Shown: positions 1 through 7,128 of the stretch, in pieces
Position numbering within the stretch: position 1 is the stretch's first letter
Layout of the letters: each line of letters starts with the position of its first letter
DNA from: Lachnospiraceae bacterium
Lineage (GTDB): Bacteria; Bacillota_A; Clostridia; Lachnospirales; Lachnospiraceae
DNA: 11,584 bases
Reading direction: 5' to 3'
Assembly: GCA_017613055.1 (NCBI GenBank)
Contig: JAGAES010000135.1
Location: 1-11,584, forward strand
Program-made: the position numbers and the translations under genes
Notes under the pieces: generated by a model
The model's database searches: none
Seen by the model: the letters and a program-made list of their open reading frames with translations, nothing else
What the model was told of the DNA's origin: nothing

Positions 1-176
1 ACATCGCCGAGCTCTATGATGCAGCTACCGCAGAGGCGGTTCGCATTCAGTACGGCGGTTCCATGAACGCCGGCAACGCTGCAGAGCTTCTTGCAATGCC
101 CGACATCGACGGCGGTCTGATCGGCGGCGCTTCCCTGAAGGTTGACTTCGGCAAGATTGTTAACTACAATAAGTAA
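1..176 (+). CDS. tpiA: Triosephosphate isomerase, C-terminal end (5' part outside the window)
   Basis: This is the last 58 codons (first full codon at 3, stop TAA 174-176) of triosephosphate isomerase, the cytoplasmic glycolytic enzyme interconverting dihydroxyacetone phosphate and glyceraldehyde 3-phosphate. The sequence shows the two late phosphate-gripping loops of the TIM barrel: [14 protein letters not shown], and GGLIGGASL followed by the closing helix ending KIVNYNK. These motifs are specific to the family. The active-site Lys, His and Glu lie upstream and cannot be checked. A strong intrinsic terminator begins about 20 bases after the stop, so this gene ends its transcript. The next glycolytic gene, gpmI, appears only at 10606, beyond a transporter cluster. 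Confidence 0.95.
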   Translation, partial: IAELYDAATAEAVRIQYGGSMNAGNAAELLAMPDIDGGLIGGASLKVDFGKIVNYNK

Positions 177-192
177 TTATTGTTTGAATTCG

Positions 193-228
193 AAAAGAGA
201 ACTGTCGCCCGTGCGGCAGTTCTTTTTT
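193..228 (+). terminator. Intrinsic terminator after tpiA
   Basis: AGAACTGTCGC (198-208) pairs with GCGGCAGTTCT (213-223) around a CCGT loop, with one T.G wobble in 11 pairs. A run of six T (223-228) follows, and upstream A residues at 193-196 could extend the stem into it. It closes the tpiA transcript and isolates the promoter at 292-320. Confidence 0.92.
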
Positions 229-279
229 GCGTTTCATGGAAAATATTATGTCATTTTTCGGCAAAGAATTAAGATGCGG

Positions 280-299
280 CGTGTCAAATTATTGACGCG
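280..299. promoter_or_regulatory. Imperfect dyad over the -35 box (candidate operator)
   Basis: CGTGTCAAATTATTGACGCG is an inverted repeat: GTCAA (283-287) mirrors TTGAC (292-296) across ATTA. The outer CG/CG bases also match, so seven of the eight arm positions pair. The right arm contains the -35 hexamer TTGACG, so a protein bound here would block RNA polymerase. No known operator consensus was recognised, and the A+T-rich centre and the -35 box alone could produce part of the symmetry. Confidence 0.4.
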
Positions 300-320
300 G
301 AAAATGAAAAGTGGTATAAT
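292..320 (+). promoter_or_regulatory. Sigma-A promoter of the substrate-binding protein gene
   Basis: The -35 hexamer TTGACG (292-297) is separated by exactly 17 bases from a consensus -10 TATAAT (315-320). This predicts a start near 326-328 and a leader of about 50 bases before the ATG at 379. With five of six and six of six consensus bases and ideal spacing, it should be strong, as suits an abundant binding protein. Two dyads (280-299 and 324-345) flank or overlap it. Confidence 0.88.
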
Positions 321-323
321 CGA

Positions 324-345
324 TGCATAGTATGCACTCATACTA
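324..345. promoter_or_regulatory. Overlapping palindromes at the transcription start (candidate operator)
   Basis: TGCATA-G-TATGCA (324-336) is a perfect dyad. Overlapping it, TAGTATG (328-334) mirrors CATACTA (339-345) across CACT. Both lie just downstream of the -10 box, where a repressor would block promoter clearance; the second could also form a small hairpin at the RNA 5' end. The regulator is unknown. Confidence 0.4.
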
Positions 346-378
346 AATTTTTTCTAATCACTTTGATAAGGAGCATTT

Positions 379-2577
379 ATGAAAAGAGTGAAGAAATTGA
401 CGGCCGTTGTGCTTGCAATGATGATGGTTTCTTCCCTTCTTGCATGTACCAAGAAGACTGCGGAAGAGCCTACCGGCACACCGACCCCGACACAGGAACA
501 GCAGCAGCCGACCGGCGGCGGAGAGGATACGCCTACCCCGACTCCTGCAAAACCTACAATTCTGACAGACGATGATGCCATTTATGATGCGGCACTTTCT
601 GAGTACGAAGAGTATCTCGAGAAGGCACACGGAGAGGTTAAGAACGTTTCTCTTCGTTATGTTCTGGAAGCAATTGCCGAAGCAAAACTGATGGAGTCCT
701 CGGTTTATATTCCGGGTTCTTCCGACGGTGGTACGTATGCCATCGGACGTGTTGCTCCGTACACGGCAAGCCCTTGCCTCTGGGGTAACGATTCCTATCG
801 TTATCACAATGTACTCGTTGTTAAGGGCGATCCGCTGAAGCCCGCAGACCGTGATGCCCTCAAGGCAAAATGGGTTGAGCTGAAGGGAACCGGCACTTAC
901 GAAGCTTTTGCTAAGCAGTACCTTACCGAGAAGGGTTATACCCTTAAGGATACCTACACCCTCGGCTACACCAGCGACCCCGCTACATGGGATATCTTCG
1001 ATACCTATCTTGCAGCGGATGCCCGCGCTATCATCAATACGTTTGATAACCTGATTGAATATGACGGCGAGAACGTTATGAAGCCGGCCCTTGCTGAGAG
1101 CTGGACCGTAAGCGACGACGGTCTTACCTACACCTTTAAGATTCGCCAGGGCGTTAAGTGGGTAGATTCCCAGGGACGTAATATCGCTGATGTTAAGGCT
1201 GAAGACTTCGTTACCGGTATGCAGCACTGCCTTGACTGCCAGGCAACCTCTTATCTGGTTGAAGGCGTAATCAAGGGCGCTTCCGAGTATCTGGAAGGCT
1301 CCATCGTGGACTTTGCTCAGGTCGGCGTTAAGGCTACGGATGACTATACCCTTGTTTATACGCTTGAGCAGCCCACTCCTTACTTCATGACCATGATGGC
1401 TTACAACCCGTTCGCACCTCTTAATAAGAACTATTTCGTTTCTCAGGGCGGCGCGCTCGGAGTAGACGCTTGGGCAGAAGCATACGAGAACGGCGTTAAT
1501 TACGGTATTGACAAGGATCACATCGCTTACTGCGGTCCTTACCTTGTAACCAACGCAACGGATGAAAGCAAGATCGTTTTCTCCGCTAACCCGACCTACT
1601 GGAACAAAGACAACATCAACATTAAGACCATTACATGGCTCTTTAATGACGGTAAAGATACCACGAAGGGTTACAATGATATGAAGGCCGAAGTTATCGA
1701 CGGCTGCGGTCTGAACACCGAGACCCTTGCTCTTGCAAAGACAGACGGCTGGTTTGACCAGTATCATTACACTTCCGGTACGGATGCGACCGCTTTCGGT
1801 TCCTTCCTGAACCTCTATCGTCAGGCTTACGCACTGTTTAACGATGAGACCGCTGCGGTTTCCGGTTTGACGGATGAGCAGAAGGATCTCGCAAACCTTT
1901 GCATGCAGAACGTTCATTTCCGCAGAGCTTTCGCATTTGCTTATGACCGTATTGCTTACAATGCACAGGTTGTCGGTGATGAAGTTGCGCCTCTTTCCGT
2001 AATCAACTCTTACACGCCCGGTAACTTCGTACAGTTGACCGAGGATGTTACGATTGATATCAACGGCAAGAGCACGACCTTCAAGGCGGGTACCTACTAC
2101 GGTGCTGTTATGCAGGCACAGATTGATGCCGACGGCGTTCCGATGAAGGTTTGGGATCCGACTCTTGAGGCCGGCGCAGGTTCAAGCGCTGGTTTCGACG
2201 GCTGGTACAATCCGGCAAATGCCAAGGCTGAGCTTCAGAAAGCTGCAGAAGAGCTTGGTATTACGATTGACAAGGATCATCCGGTTCACATCGAACTGTC
2301 TTATCCTTCTTCCAACAATACCTACGCAAACCGTGCAAACGCTCTGAAGAAGTCTGTTGAGGCTTCCACGGACGGCGCTATCATCGTAGACCTTCTTGAC
2401 TGCGTAACGCTCAAGAACTGGTACTATGACGGATACTATACACAGTCCGGTTCGCAGTGTAACTACAACGTATATGACTGCTCCGGCTGGGGTCCTGACT
2501 ACGGTGATCCGCAGACGTATCTGAACACCTTCCAGAGAGAAATCGGTGATATGATTCACGTTCTCGGTATCTATTAA
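379..2577 (+). CDS. Peptide-type ABC transporter substrate-binding lipoprotein, apparently circularly permuted
   Basis: A 732-residue extracellular, membrane-anchored binding protein of the OppA/DppA/AmiA family (SBP_bac_5), expected to capture peptides or similar ligands for the permeases downstream. TAAGGAG (367-373) precedes the ATG by five bases. Residues 1-23 form a lipoprotein signal with lipobox LLAC (Cys23), followed by a Thr/Pro/Gln linker (24-60). From about residue 190 the usual family order is seen: YTLGYTSDPATWD, ALAESWTVSDDGLTYTFKIR, CGPYLVTNA, then WGPDYGDP (704-711). The protein stops only 21 residues after that motif, where relatives run on for 100 or more. That missing part appears to lie at residues 67-167 instead: AEAKL (100-104), IP (111-112), GGTY (117-120), RVAPYT (124-129), RYH (141-143), KAKWVE (162-167). 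Lysine is mostly AAG, which fits high expression. The family is certain; the ligand is unknown. Confidence 0.93.
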   Translation: MKRVKKLTAVVLAMMMVSSLLACTKKTAEEPTGTPTPTQEQQQPTGGGEDTPTPTPAKPTILTDDDAIYDAALSEYEEYLEKAHGEVKNVSLRYVLEAIAEAKLMESSVYIPGSSDGGTYAIGRVAPYTASPCLWGNDSYRYHNVLVVKGDPLKPADRDALKAKWVELKGTGTYEAFAKQYLTEKGYTLKDTYTLGYTSDPATWDIFDTYLAADARAIINTFDNLIEYDGENVMKPALAESWTVSDDGLTYTFKIRQGVKWVDSQGRNIADVKAEDFVTGMQHCLDCQATSYLVEGVIKGASEYLEGSIVDFAQVGVKATDDYTLVYTLEQPTPYFMTMMAYNPFAPLNKNYFVSQGGALGVDAWAEAYENGVNYGIDKDHIAYCGPYLVTNATDESKIVFSANPTYWNKDNINIKTITWLFNDGKDTTKGYNDMKAEVIDGCGLNTETLALAKTDGWFDQYHYTSGTDATAFGSFLNLYRQAYALFNDETAAVSGLTDEQKDLANLCMQNVHFRRAFAFAYDRIAYNAQVVGDEVAPLSVINSYTPGNFVQLTEDVTIDINGKSTTFKAGTYYGAVMQAQIDADGVPMKVWDPTLEAGAGSSAGFDGWYNPANAKAELQKAAEELGITIDKDHPVHIELSYPSSNNTYANRANALKKSVEASTDGAIIVDLLDCVTLKNWYYDGYYTQSGSQCNYNVYDCSGWGPDYGDPQTYLNTFQREIGDMIHVLGIY

Positions 2578-2602
2578 TCCGGTTTTTTAAAGGTTTGACG
2601 TG

Positions 2603-2623
2603 TCATCCGTAAGTTCCGGATGA
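2603..2623 (+). other. Small hairpin after the binding-protein gene
   Basis: TCATCCG (2603-2609) pairs with CGGATGA (2617-2623) around a seven-base loop. No T-run follows, so it is not a terminator itself. It lies between the stop codon (2575-2577) and the terminator at 2638 and could protect the 3' end of the binding-protein mRNA from exonucleases. Confidence 0.45.
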
Positions 2624-2637
2624 AGAAATGAACTCTC

Positions 2638-2682
2638 AGGGGGATGAGCGAATAACTCATCCCCCTATTTTCTTGATTTTTT
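2638..2682 (+). terminator. Intrinsic terminator between the binding-protein and permease genes
   Basis: AGGGGGATGAG (2638-2648) pairs perfectly with CTCATCCCCCT (2656-2666) around CGAATAA, followed by a T-rich tail ATTTTCTTGATTTTTT. It should end most transcripts begun at the 292-320 promoter. The remaining 70 bases before the permease start (2753) are A+T-rich and hold a repeated TACTGT (2716-2721, 2728-2733) but no convincing promoter, so permease expression may depend on read-through or on an unrecognised start. Confidence 0.9.
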
Positions 2683-2752
2683 ACTATACAAATGACGTAA
2701 AAGAGTGTAAAATAGTACTGTTCTAAATACTGTAATTCTGTGAGACACGGAT

Positions 2753-4360
2753 ATGAAGAAATTTATTATCAAAAGAATCATCGGCGGACTGCTTTCCATC
2801 ATTGCGGTTGTGGCAATCGTAATGATTTTAATCTATTCGCTGATGGACCGAAATCTTATCTTCCAGTCGGACGCTTTGTACATGAAGAAACTCAGCAATG
2901 AGAAGACGCATTACAAGTATACGAAATGGGAAGAGTATGGCTATGTGGATCTGGTGAACTATTCGGATTATATGATTTCGCTTCTCCGAAACGGCACCAT
3001 TACGCAGGAGGTTTTTGATGCGACAGCTTACCCGCGTAACGGCAAAGTAACCAAGGAACAGACGAAAGAGTATGTGCAGCAGTTCAAAGACTATTACTCC
3101 GGCAAGGGCTACGTGATTATGGAGCTCGAGGCGGATATGATGTCGAGCGGCAGAAAGATTAAGACCGGTGGTGCGGCGAAACTCTTTGCCTATAAGGATG
3201 TTCCGCTCTACCAGCGCCTTGCCAAGTATTTCAAATCCGTGTTCTTCTCCGACAATATCCATTATGTTCCGGAAGAAGACGATATCGGCGAGAGAAAACT
3301 CACCTTTACGTTACATGACCCGATTTATACGGTTTATAACGAGGACGGGTCCGTGGCGTCCGAAAAGTTTTCTCCGGCGATTCTCGGAAACGGAACGAAA
3401 CACAAGTACCTGCTTTACTTTGACAATCGTTTCCCGTATGTTCATCAAAACCTTCTGTCCCTGAATCTCGGCAAATCCTACGCCGTGAATTCGGGTATTG
3501 ATGTGTGGGAGACCATGACCGTCGCGCAGGGAACGTTTTCCATGAAAGAGCTTACCTACCCGTCGGGGCTTCGTGAGGAAACGGCGGATGACCTGCATAC
3601 CGCGGTTTATCAAAAGGGTTCCTTAGAGACCAACCTGGTATACGCCGAACGGTTTACGGACGATTACACGAATACCGTGACGGCGAAGAGCGGAAAGTCG
3701 AAGGTCGGGTATTCCTTTACAATCGGTATTCTTGCGACGCTCCTTGCCTATGCGCTCGGACTTCCGCTCGGAATCTGGATGGCGCTTCGTAAAGACAAGC
3801 TTGTGGATAAAATCGGAACGGCCTATAACATTTTCATCCTTGCGGTTCCGTCCCTTGCCTATATCTTTATGTTTAAGGCAATCGGTACATCGGTATTCAA
3901 ACTGCCGCGTGTCTTCGATATGGATTCCGCCAACAAGCTGATGTATATTCTGCCGATTGTTTCTCTGGCGCTTCCTTCCGTTGCGGGACTGATGAAGTGG
4001 CTGCGGCGTTACATGGTTGACCAGATGAATTCGGATTATGTAAAGTTTGCCCGGTCCGGCGGTCTCTCCGAAGGAGAGATTTTCCGGAAGCACATTCTGA
4101 AGAATGCAATGATTCCGATTATCCACGGAATTCCGGGAAGCATTCTCGGCGCTTTGGTCGGCGCGATTATTACCGAGCGCGTTTATTCCGTGCCCGGTGC
4201 CGGCAACCTGTTAACGAACGCCATCAATGTATATGATAACGGCGTTATTGTCGGTATAACAATGTTCTACGCAACCCTGAGTGTGGTGGGCCTCCTGCTC
4301 GGCGATATCCTGATGGCTATGGCAGACCCGCGCATTTCATTTGATACGAAAGAAAGGTGA
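2753..4360 (+). CDS. Peptide-type ABC transporter permease, OppB/AmiC-like, with large external domain
   Basis: A 535-residue integral membrane channel subunit (BPD_transp_1 fold), paired with the OppC-like permease encoded next. The N terminus MKKFIIKRIIGGLL starts the first membrane helix (about 8-31), as is typical of OppB. Residues 32-315 form a long hydrophilic segment predicted to lie outside. Helices resume at about 320-345 and include LAYALGLPLGIWMALRK. The ATPase-contact EAA loop is DYVKFARSGGLSEGEIFRKH (428-447), followed by NAMIPI, and ERVYSVPGAGNLL (475-487) is a family hallmark. Classical OppB has about 300-340 residues; the size and layout match streptococcal AmiC (about 500). 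The ribosome binding site before the ATG is weak, but the N-terminal sequence supports this start. The gene follows a terminator, so expression is probably below that of the binding protein. Confidence 0.93.
   Translation: MKKFIIKRIIGGLLSIIAVVAIVMILIYSLMDRNLIFQSDALYMKKLSNEKTHYKYTKWEEYGYVDLVNYSDYMISLLRNGTITQEVFDATAYPRNGKVTKEQTKEYVQQFKDYYSGKGYVIMELEADMMSSGRKIKTGGAAKLFAYKDVPLYQRLAKYFKSVFFSDNIHYVPEEDDIGERKLTFTLHDPIYTVYNEDGSVASEKFSPAILGNGTKHKYLLYFDNRFPYVHQNLLSLNLGKSYAVNSGIDVWETMTVAQGTFSMKELTYPSGLREETADDLHTAVYQKGSLETNLVYAERFTDDYTNTVTAKSGKSKVGYSFTIGILATLLAYALGLPLGIWMALRKDKLVDKIGTAYNIFILAVPSLAYIFMFKAIGTSVFKLPRVFDMDSANKLMYILPIVSLALPSVAGLMKWLRRYMVDQMNSDYVKFARSGGLSEGEIFRKHILKNAMIPIIHGIPGSILGALVGAIITERVYSVPGAGNLLTNAINVYDNGVIVGITMFYATLSVVGLLLGDILMAMADPRISFDTKER
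4353..4360 (+). promoter_or_regulatory. Ribosome binding site deciding the OppC-like start
   Basis: GAAAGGTGATT around 4352-4362 contains GGTGAT (4356-4361), complementary to the 3' end of 16S rRNA. It is well placed for GTG at 4366. An in-frame GTG at 4357 would overlap this site and has no good Shine-Dalgarno sequence upstream of it. Confidence 0.55.
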
Positions 4361-4365
4361 TTCCC

Positions 4366-5349
4366 GTGAGTGACGAATTGTATGATTTAAGCGGTCTTAA
4401 CATGTCGGAAGAAGAATTGTTCTCTCCGGTCAGTCATGACGATTTGGAATCCGAGAAAATCACCGCTCCCAGATATTCTTATTGGAAATCCGTGTTCCGC
4501 GTATTCTTCCGGAACAAAATCAATATTGTGGCGCTTGCCATCCTGGCCGTTGTCGTGATATTTGCCTATGTATATCCGCAGGTTTCGCATTACGACCCGA
4601 TGGCGAACATCATGGACAGTACCGCGAAGCATCTGACGCCCAAGCAGGCGATTGAAAAGTTCGGTTTAAGCACGCATTCCGTTCTCGGAACCGGCGCGGC
4701 CGGACAGTCCACCTTCGACGCGGTATGGTACGGCTCGCAGATTTCGCTTTCCCTTGCATTTATCTGCGCCGCCATCAATATGAGCATCGGTATCCTTCTC
4801 GGCGCCGTATGGGGCTTCTCGAAGAAGGTAGACCTCGTTATGACGACGATTTATCAGATTATCGCCAATGTTCCCGGTATTCTTATCATGGCGGTTATGG
4901 TAATGCTCTTTACAGCAGGTTTCTGGACCATGGTATTTGCCATGACGGTAACCGGCTGGCTCGGCATCGCGTACTTTATCCGTACGCAGGTGCTGATTAT
5001 CCGCGACCGGGAGTATAATGTTGCATCCCGCTGTCTCGGAACGCCGATCCTTCGTCTTACGGTTAAGAATATTCTGCCGTTTATGACATCCATCATCATG
5101 CTCCTTCTTGCGGAGGAGATTCCGGCCTATATTTCCGCTGAGGTATTCCTTTCCTATATCGGCTTCAGTATGGGTACGAAGACGATCTCGCTCGGCCGTC
5201 TGATTGAAATGACGCAGAGTTCGATGATGGTTCCCGGCTGGAGAATCGAATTCTGGGCACCGGTTTTCCTTTGCTCGCTGATTACACTTGTACTTTATCT
5301 CGTCGGACAGAACCTTGGTGACGCGTCCGATCCGAGAACGCATATGTGA
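4366..5349 (+). CDS. Peptide-type ABC transporter permease, OppC/AmiD-like
   Basis: A 327-residue integral membrane permease, the second channel subunit beside the OppB-like protein. A cytoplasmic N-terminal tail (1-48) leads into the first helix NIVALAILAVVVIFAYVY (53-70). A short external loop follows, then VLGTGAAGQSTFDAVWYGSQ (106-125), a variant of the OppC LGTDxxGxDxF motif in which the usual Asp residues are replaced. Five further hydrophobic helices are visible. The EAA loop is EYNVASRCLGTPILRLTVKN (216-235), and LSYIGFSMG and the DPR near the C terminus are typical. Length is normal for the family. GTG at 4366 is preferred over the in-frame GTG at 4357 because of the ribosome binding site; the start lies 5 bases after the previous stop, implying coupled translation. 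Family assignment is firm; substrate unknown. Confidence 0.92.
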   Translation: MSDELYDLSGLNMSEEELFSPVSHDDLESEKITAPRYSYWKSVFRVFFRNKINIVALAILAVVVIFAYVYPQVSHYDPMANIMDSTAKHLTPKQAIEKFGLSTHSVLGTGAAGQSTFDAVWYGSQISLSLAFICAAINMSIGILLGAVWGFSKKVDLVMTTIYQIIANVPGILIMAVMVMLFTAGFWTMVFAMTVTGWLGIAYFIRTQVLIIRDREYNVASRCLGTPILRLTVKNILPFMTSIIMLLLAEEIPAYISAEVFLSYIGFSMGTKTISLGRLIEMTQSSMMVPGWRIEFWAPVFLCSLITLVLYLVGQNLGDASDPRTHM

Positions 5350-5354
5350 GGAGG
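5349..5354 (+). promoter_or_regulatory. Ribosome binding site deciding the OppD-like start
   Basis: A full AGGAGG lies six bases before ATG 5361 and overlaps the stop codon of the preceding permease gene. It favours ATG 5361 over the in-frame GTG at 5346, which would place this site inside the coding region. Confidence 0.85.
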
Positions 5355-5360
5355 AGCGAG

Positions 5361-7112
5361 ATGGAAGAGAATAAAAAGCTGTTATCCATTCGTGACCTCG
5401 TCGTGAAATTCCGTGTGCGCGGCCGTATTCTGACGGCGATTCGCGGAATTTCCTTAGACATATACGAGAACGAATCCATTGCGATTGTAGGAGAATCCGG
5501 TTCCGGAAAGTCCGTTTTTACAAAAACCTTCGCCGGAATGCTTGACGAGAACGGTTTCATCGATCAGGGAAGCATTCAGTTCTTTGATAAAACGCTGTCG
5601 GATACGACAATTCCGAACGCGGCTTCCGAACAGAAGATGATTGCGCGTTATGCCGGGCAGCTGAACTGCGCGTCCGTATATGAAGACGGCGCGAAGATTT
5701 ACCGGCAGATGCAGGCACTTGATCAGGAAAAACTTGAAAAAGGCAGGCTCACCGAGGAAGAATACCAGGTGTTTCAGAGTAAGATTGATGATCTGGCATA
5801 TAAGAAAACGGAGAGCTACAATAACCGTCTGACTCTGGATACACGCAAGCAGAAAGAGGAAATTAAAAAACTCAAAGCAGAAGAAAAGAAGTTTGCGGAA
5901 GAGCTGAAACAGGCGGAAGCCGGTCTTAAGGAAGCGAAGAAAGCAAAGAAGCAGGCGCTCCTTTCGGATTCGGAGTATCTGAATGACTGGAATGAACGTA
6001 AGGCAAAGCTTAAGGAAGAGTATGACAAGGCGATTGCGGGTGCTTCCGTTTCGGAAGAGACCGTTAAACGTAATGAAATGCTTGCCAAGGAAATCGTTCT
6101 TTCGGTAGACCGTTTCCCGTTCTTTAAGAAGAAATCCTACGCCCGTCAGATTGTAAAGAAACTGACGCAGGCAATGAAGGAAGGCGCGGACCTTAAGAAT
6201 GCCGAAGTCCGCGAACAGTTATATAAAGACATCACATTTCGCGTGGAATACCGCAGCGAGGATGAGAAGAACATTACCGGATTTGCGAACATCGACCTTG
6301 CCAAGATGAAGTATTCCGGTGACTGGATGGAAGTCCGCGGCGAGCGGATTGCAACCGTATTCCAGGACCCGATGACTTCCTTAAACCCGATTATCACAAT
6401 CGGAAAGCAGATTACGTCCGTTATTATCAAGCATCAGGGCGTTTCCGAAGCGGAAGCGAGAAAGCGTGCGCTGATTCTGATGAAGAAAGTCGGAATTCCG
6501 AATGCGGAGAAGCGTTTTGACGATTATCCGTTCCAGTATTCCGGCGGTATGCGGCAGCGTATTGTTATCGCAATCGCGCTTTCCTGCCAGCCGAAGATTC
6601 TGATCTGTGATGAGCCGACAACCGCGCTTGACGTAACGATTCAGGCGCAGATATTAAAACTCATTAAGGATTTGCAGAAGGAATTCGGCTACACCATCGT
6701 GTTCATTACCCATGACCTCGGCGTAGTTGCCAATGTGGCCGACCGTGTTGCGGTTTTGTACGCCGGACAGATTGTGGAACTCGGCAAGGTGGAAGAGGTT
6801 TTCTACGACCCGCGTCATCCGTATACCTGGGCACTTCTCAGTTCCCTGCCGCAGCTCGCGCAGCGGAACACGAAGCTGTTCTCCATTCAGGGAACCCCGC
6901 CGTCTCTTTACAATAAGATTGTCGGCGATCCCTTCGCACCGCGGAACCAGTACTGTATGAAGATTGACACGCTCGTTGAGCCGCCGTATTTTGCGGTCAG
7001 CGACACTCATATCGCGAAGACATGGCTTCTTGATCCGAGATCCCCGAAGGTCGAGAAACCGGAAGCCATTGATAACATTCACGAGAAACTTATGAACGCA
7101 TTTAACATCTGA
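5361..7112 (+). CDS. Peptide-type ABC transporter ATPase, OppD/AmiE-like, with large coiled-coil insertion
   Basis: A 583-residue cytoplasmic ATPase that powers import with the OppF-like partner encoded next. All catalytic motifs are intact: Walker A GESGSGKS (44-51), Q-loop VFQDP (333-337), signature SGGMRQR (394-400), Walker B ILICDEP (413-419), switch His451. The oligopeptide/dipeptide C-terminal region (about 486-563) is present. Between GSIQFFDK (70-77) and [20 protein letters not shown] (311-330), where relatives have few residues, lies an insertion of roughly 225 residues. Its middle (about 140-245) is rich in Lys, Glu and Ala with heptad-like spacing, suggesting a long helical hairpin. 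The C-terminal region has [15 protein letters not shown] with one Cys, whereas many OppD/DppD proteins have a four-Cys iron-sulfur motif; Ami-type proteins also lack it. Usual family length is about 320-360. It starts 12 bases after the oppC-like stop. Confidence 0.93.
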   Translation: MEENKKLLSIRDLVVKFRVRGRILTAIRGISLDIYENESIAIVGESGSGKSVFTKTFAGMLDENGFIDQGSIQFFDKTLSDTTIPNAASEQKMIARYAGQLNCASVYEDGAKIYRQMQALDQEKLEKGRLTEEEYQVFQSKIDDLAYKKTESYNNRLTLDTRKQKEEIKKLKAEEKKFAEELKQAEAGLKEAKKAKKQALLSDSEYLNDWNERKAKLKEEYDKAIAGASVSEETVKRNEMLAKEIVLSVDRFPFFKKKSYARQIVKKLTQAMKEGADLKNAEVREQLYKDITFRVEYRSEDEKNITGFANIDLAKMKYSGDWMEVRGERIATVFQDPMTSLNPIITIGKQITSVIIKHQGVSEAEARKRALILMKKVGIPNAEKRFDDYPFQYSGGMRQRIVIAIALSCQPKILICDEPTTALDVTIQAQILKLIKDLQKEFGYTIVFITHDLGVVANVADRVAVLYAGQIVELGKVEEVFYDPRHPYTWALLSSLPQLAQRNTKLFSIQGTPPSLYNKIVGDPFAPRNQYCMKIDTLVEPPYFAVSDTHIAKTWLLDPRSPKVEKPEAIDNIHEKLMNAFNI

Positions 7113-7128
7113 AAAGGAGAGCAAGATC

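Noticed and set aside
475..555. Repeated ACC-CCG-type codons as a DNA repeat element
   Set aside because: They encode the Thr/Pro-rich lipoprotein linker and do not form a regular repeat array.
358..1917. A 519-codon open frame on the - strand opposite the binding-protein gene
   Set aside because: It lies entirely antisense to a gene with a clear promoter, ribosome binding site, lipobox and family motifs, and its translation resembles no protein family. It is a codon-bias shadow.
2560..2577. Binding-protein gene as a C-terminally truncated pseudogene
   Set aside because: No family sequence continues in any frame after 2577, a clean terminator follows, and the missing region appears at the N terminus. 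Permutation explains it better than decay.
2706..2713. TGTAAAAT as a -10 box for the first permease gene
   Set aside because: No recognisable -35 hexamer lies 16-18 bases upstream (TATACA at best), and the TG is not in the extended -10 position.
4357..4365. GTG 4357 as start of the OppC-like permease
   Set aside because: It overlaps the best ribosome binding site and would give a four-base overlap with the preceding gene; GTG 4366 is better placed. The difference is only three residues.
5346..5360. GTG 5346 as start of the OppD-like ATPase
   Set aside because: The AGGAGG at 5349-5354 would be inside the coding region; ATG 5361 has ideal spacing.
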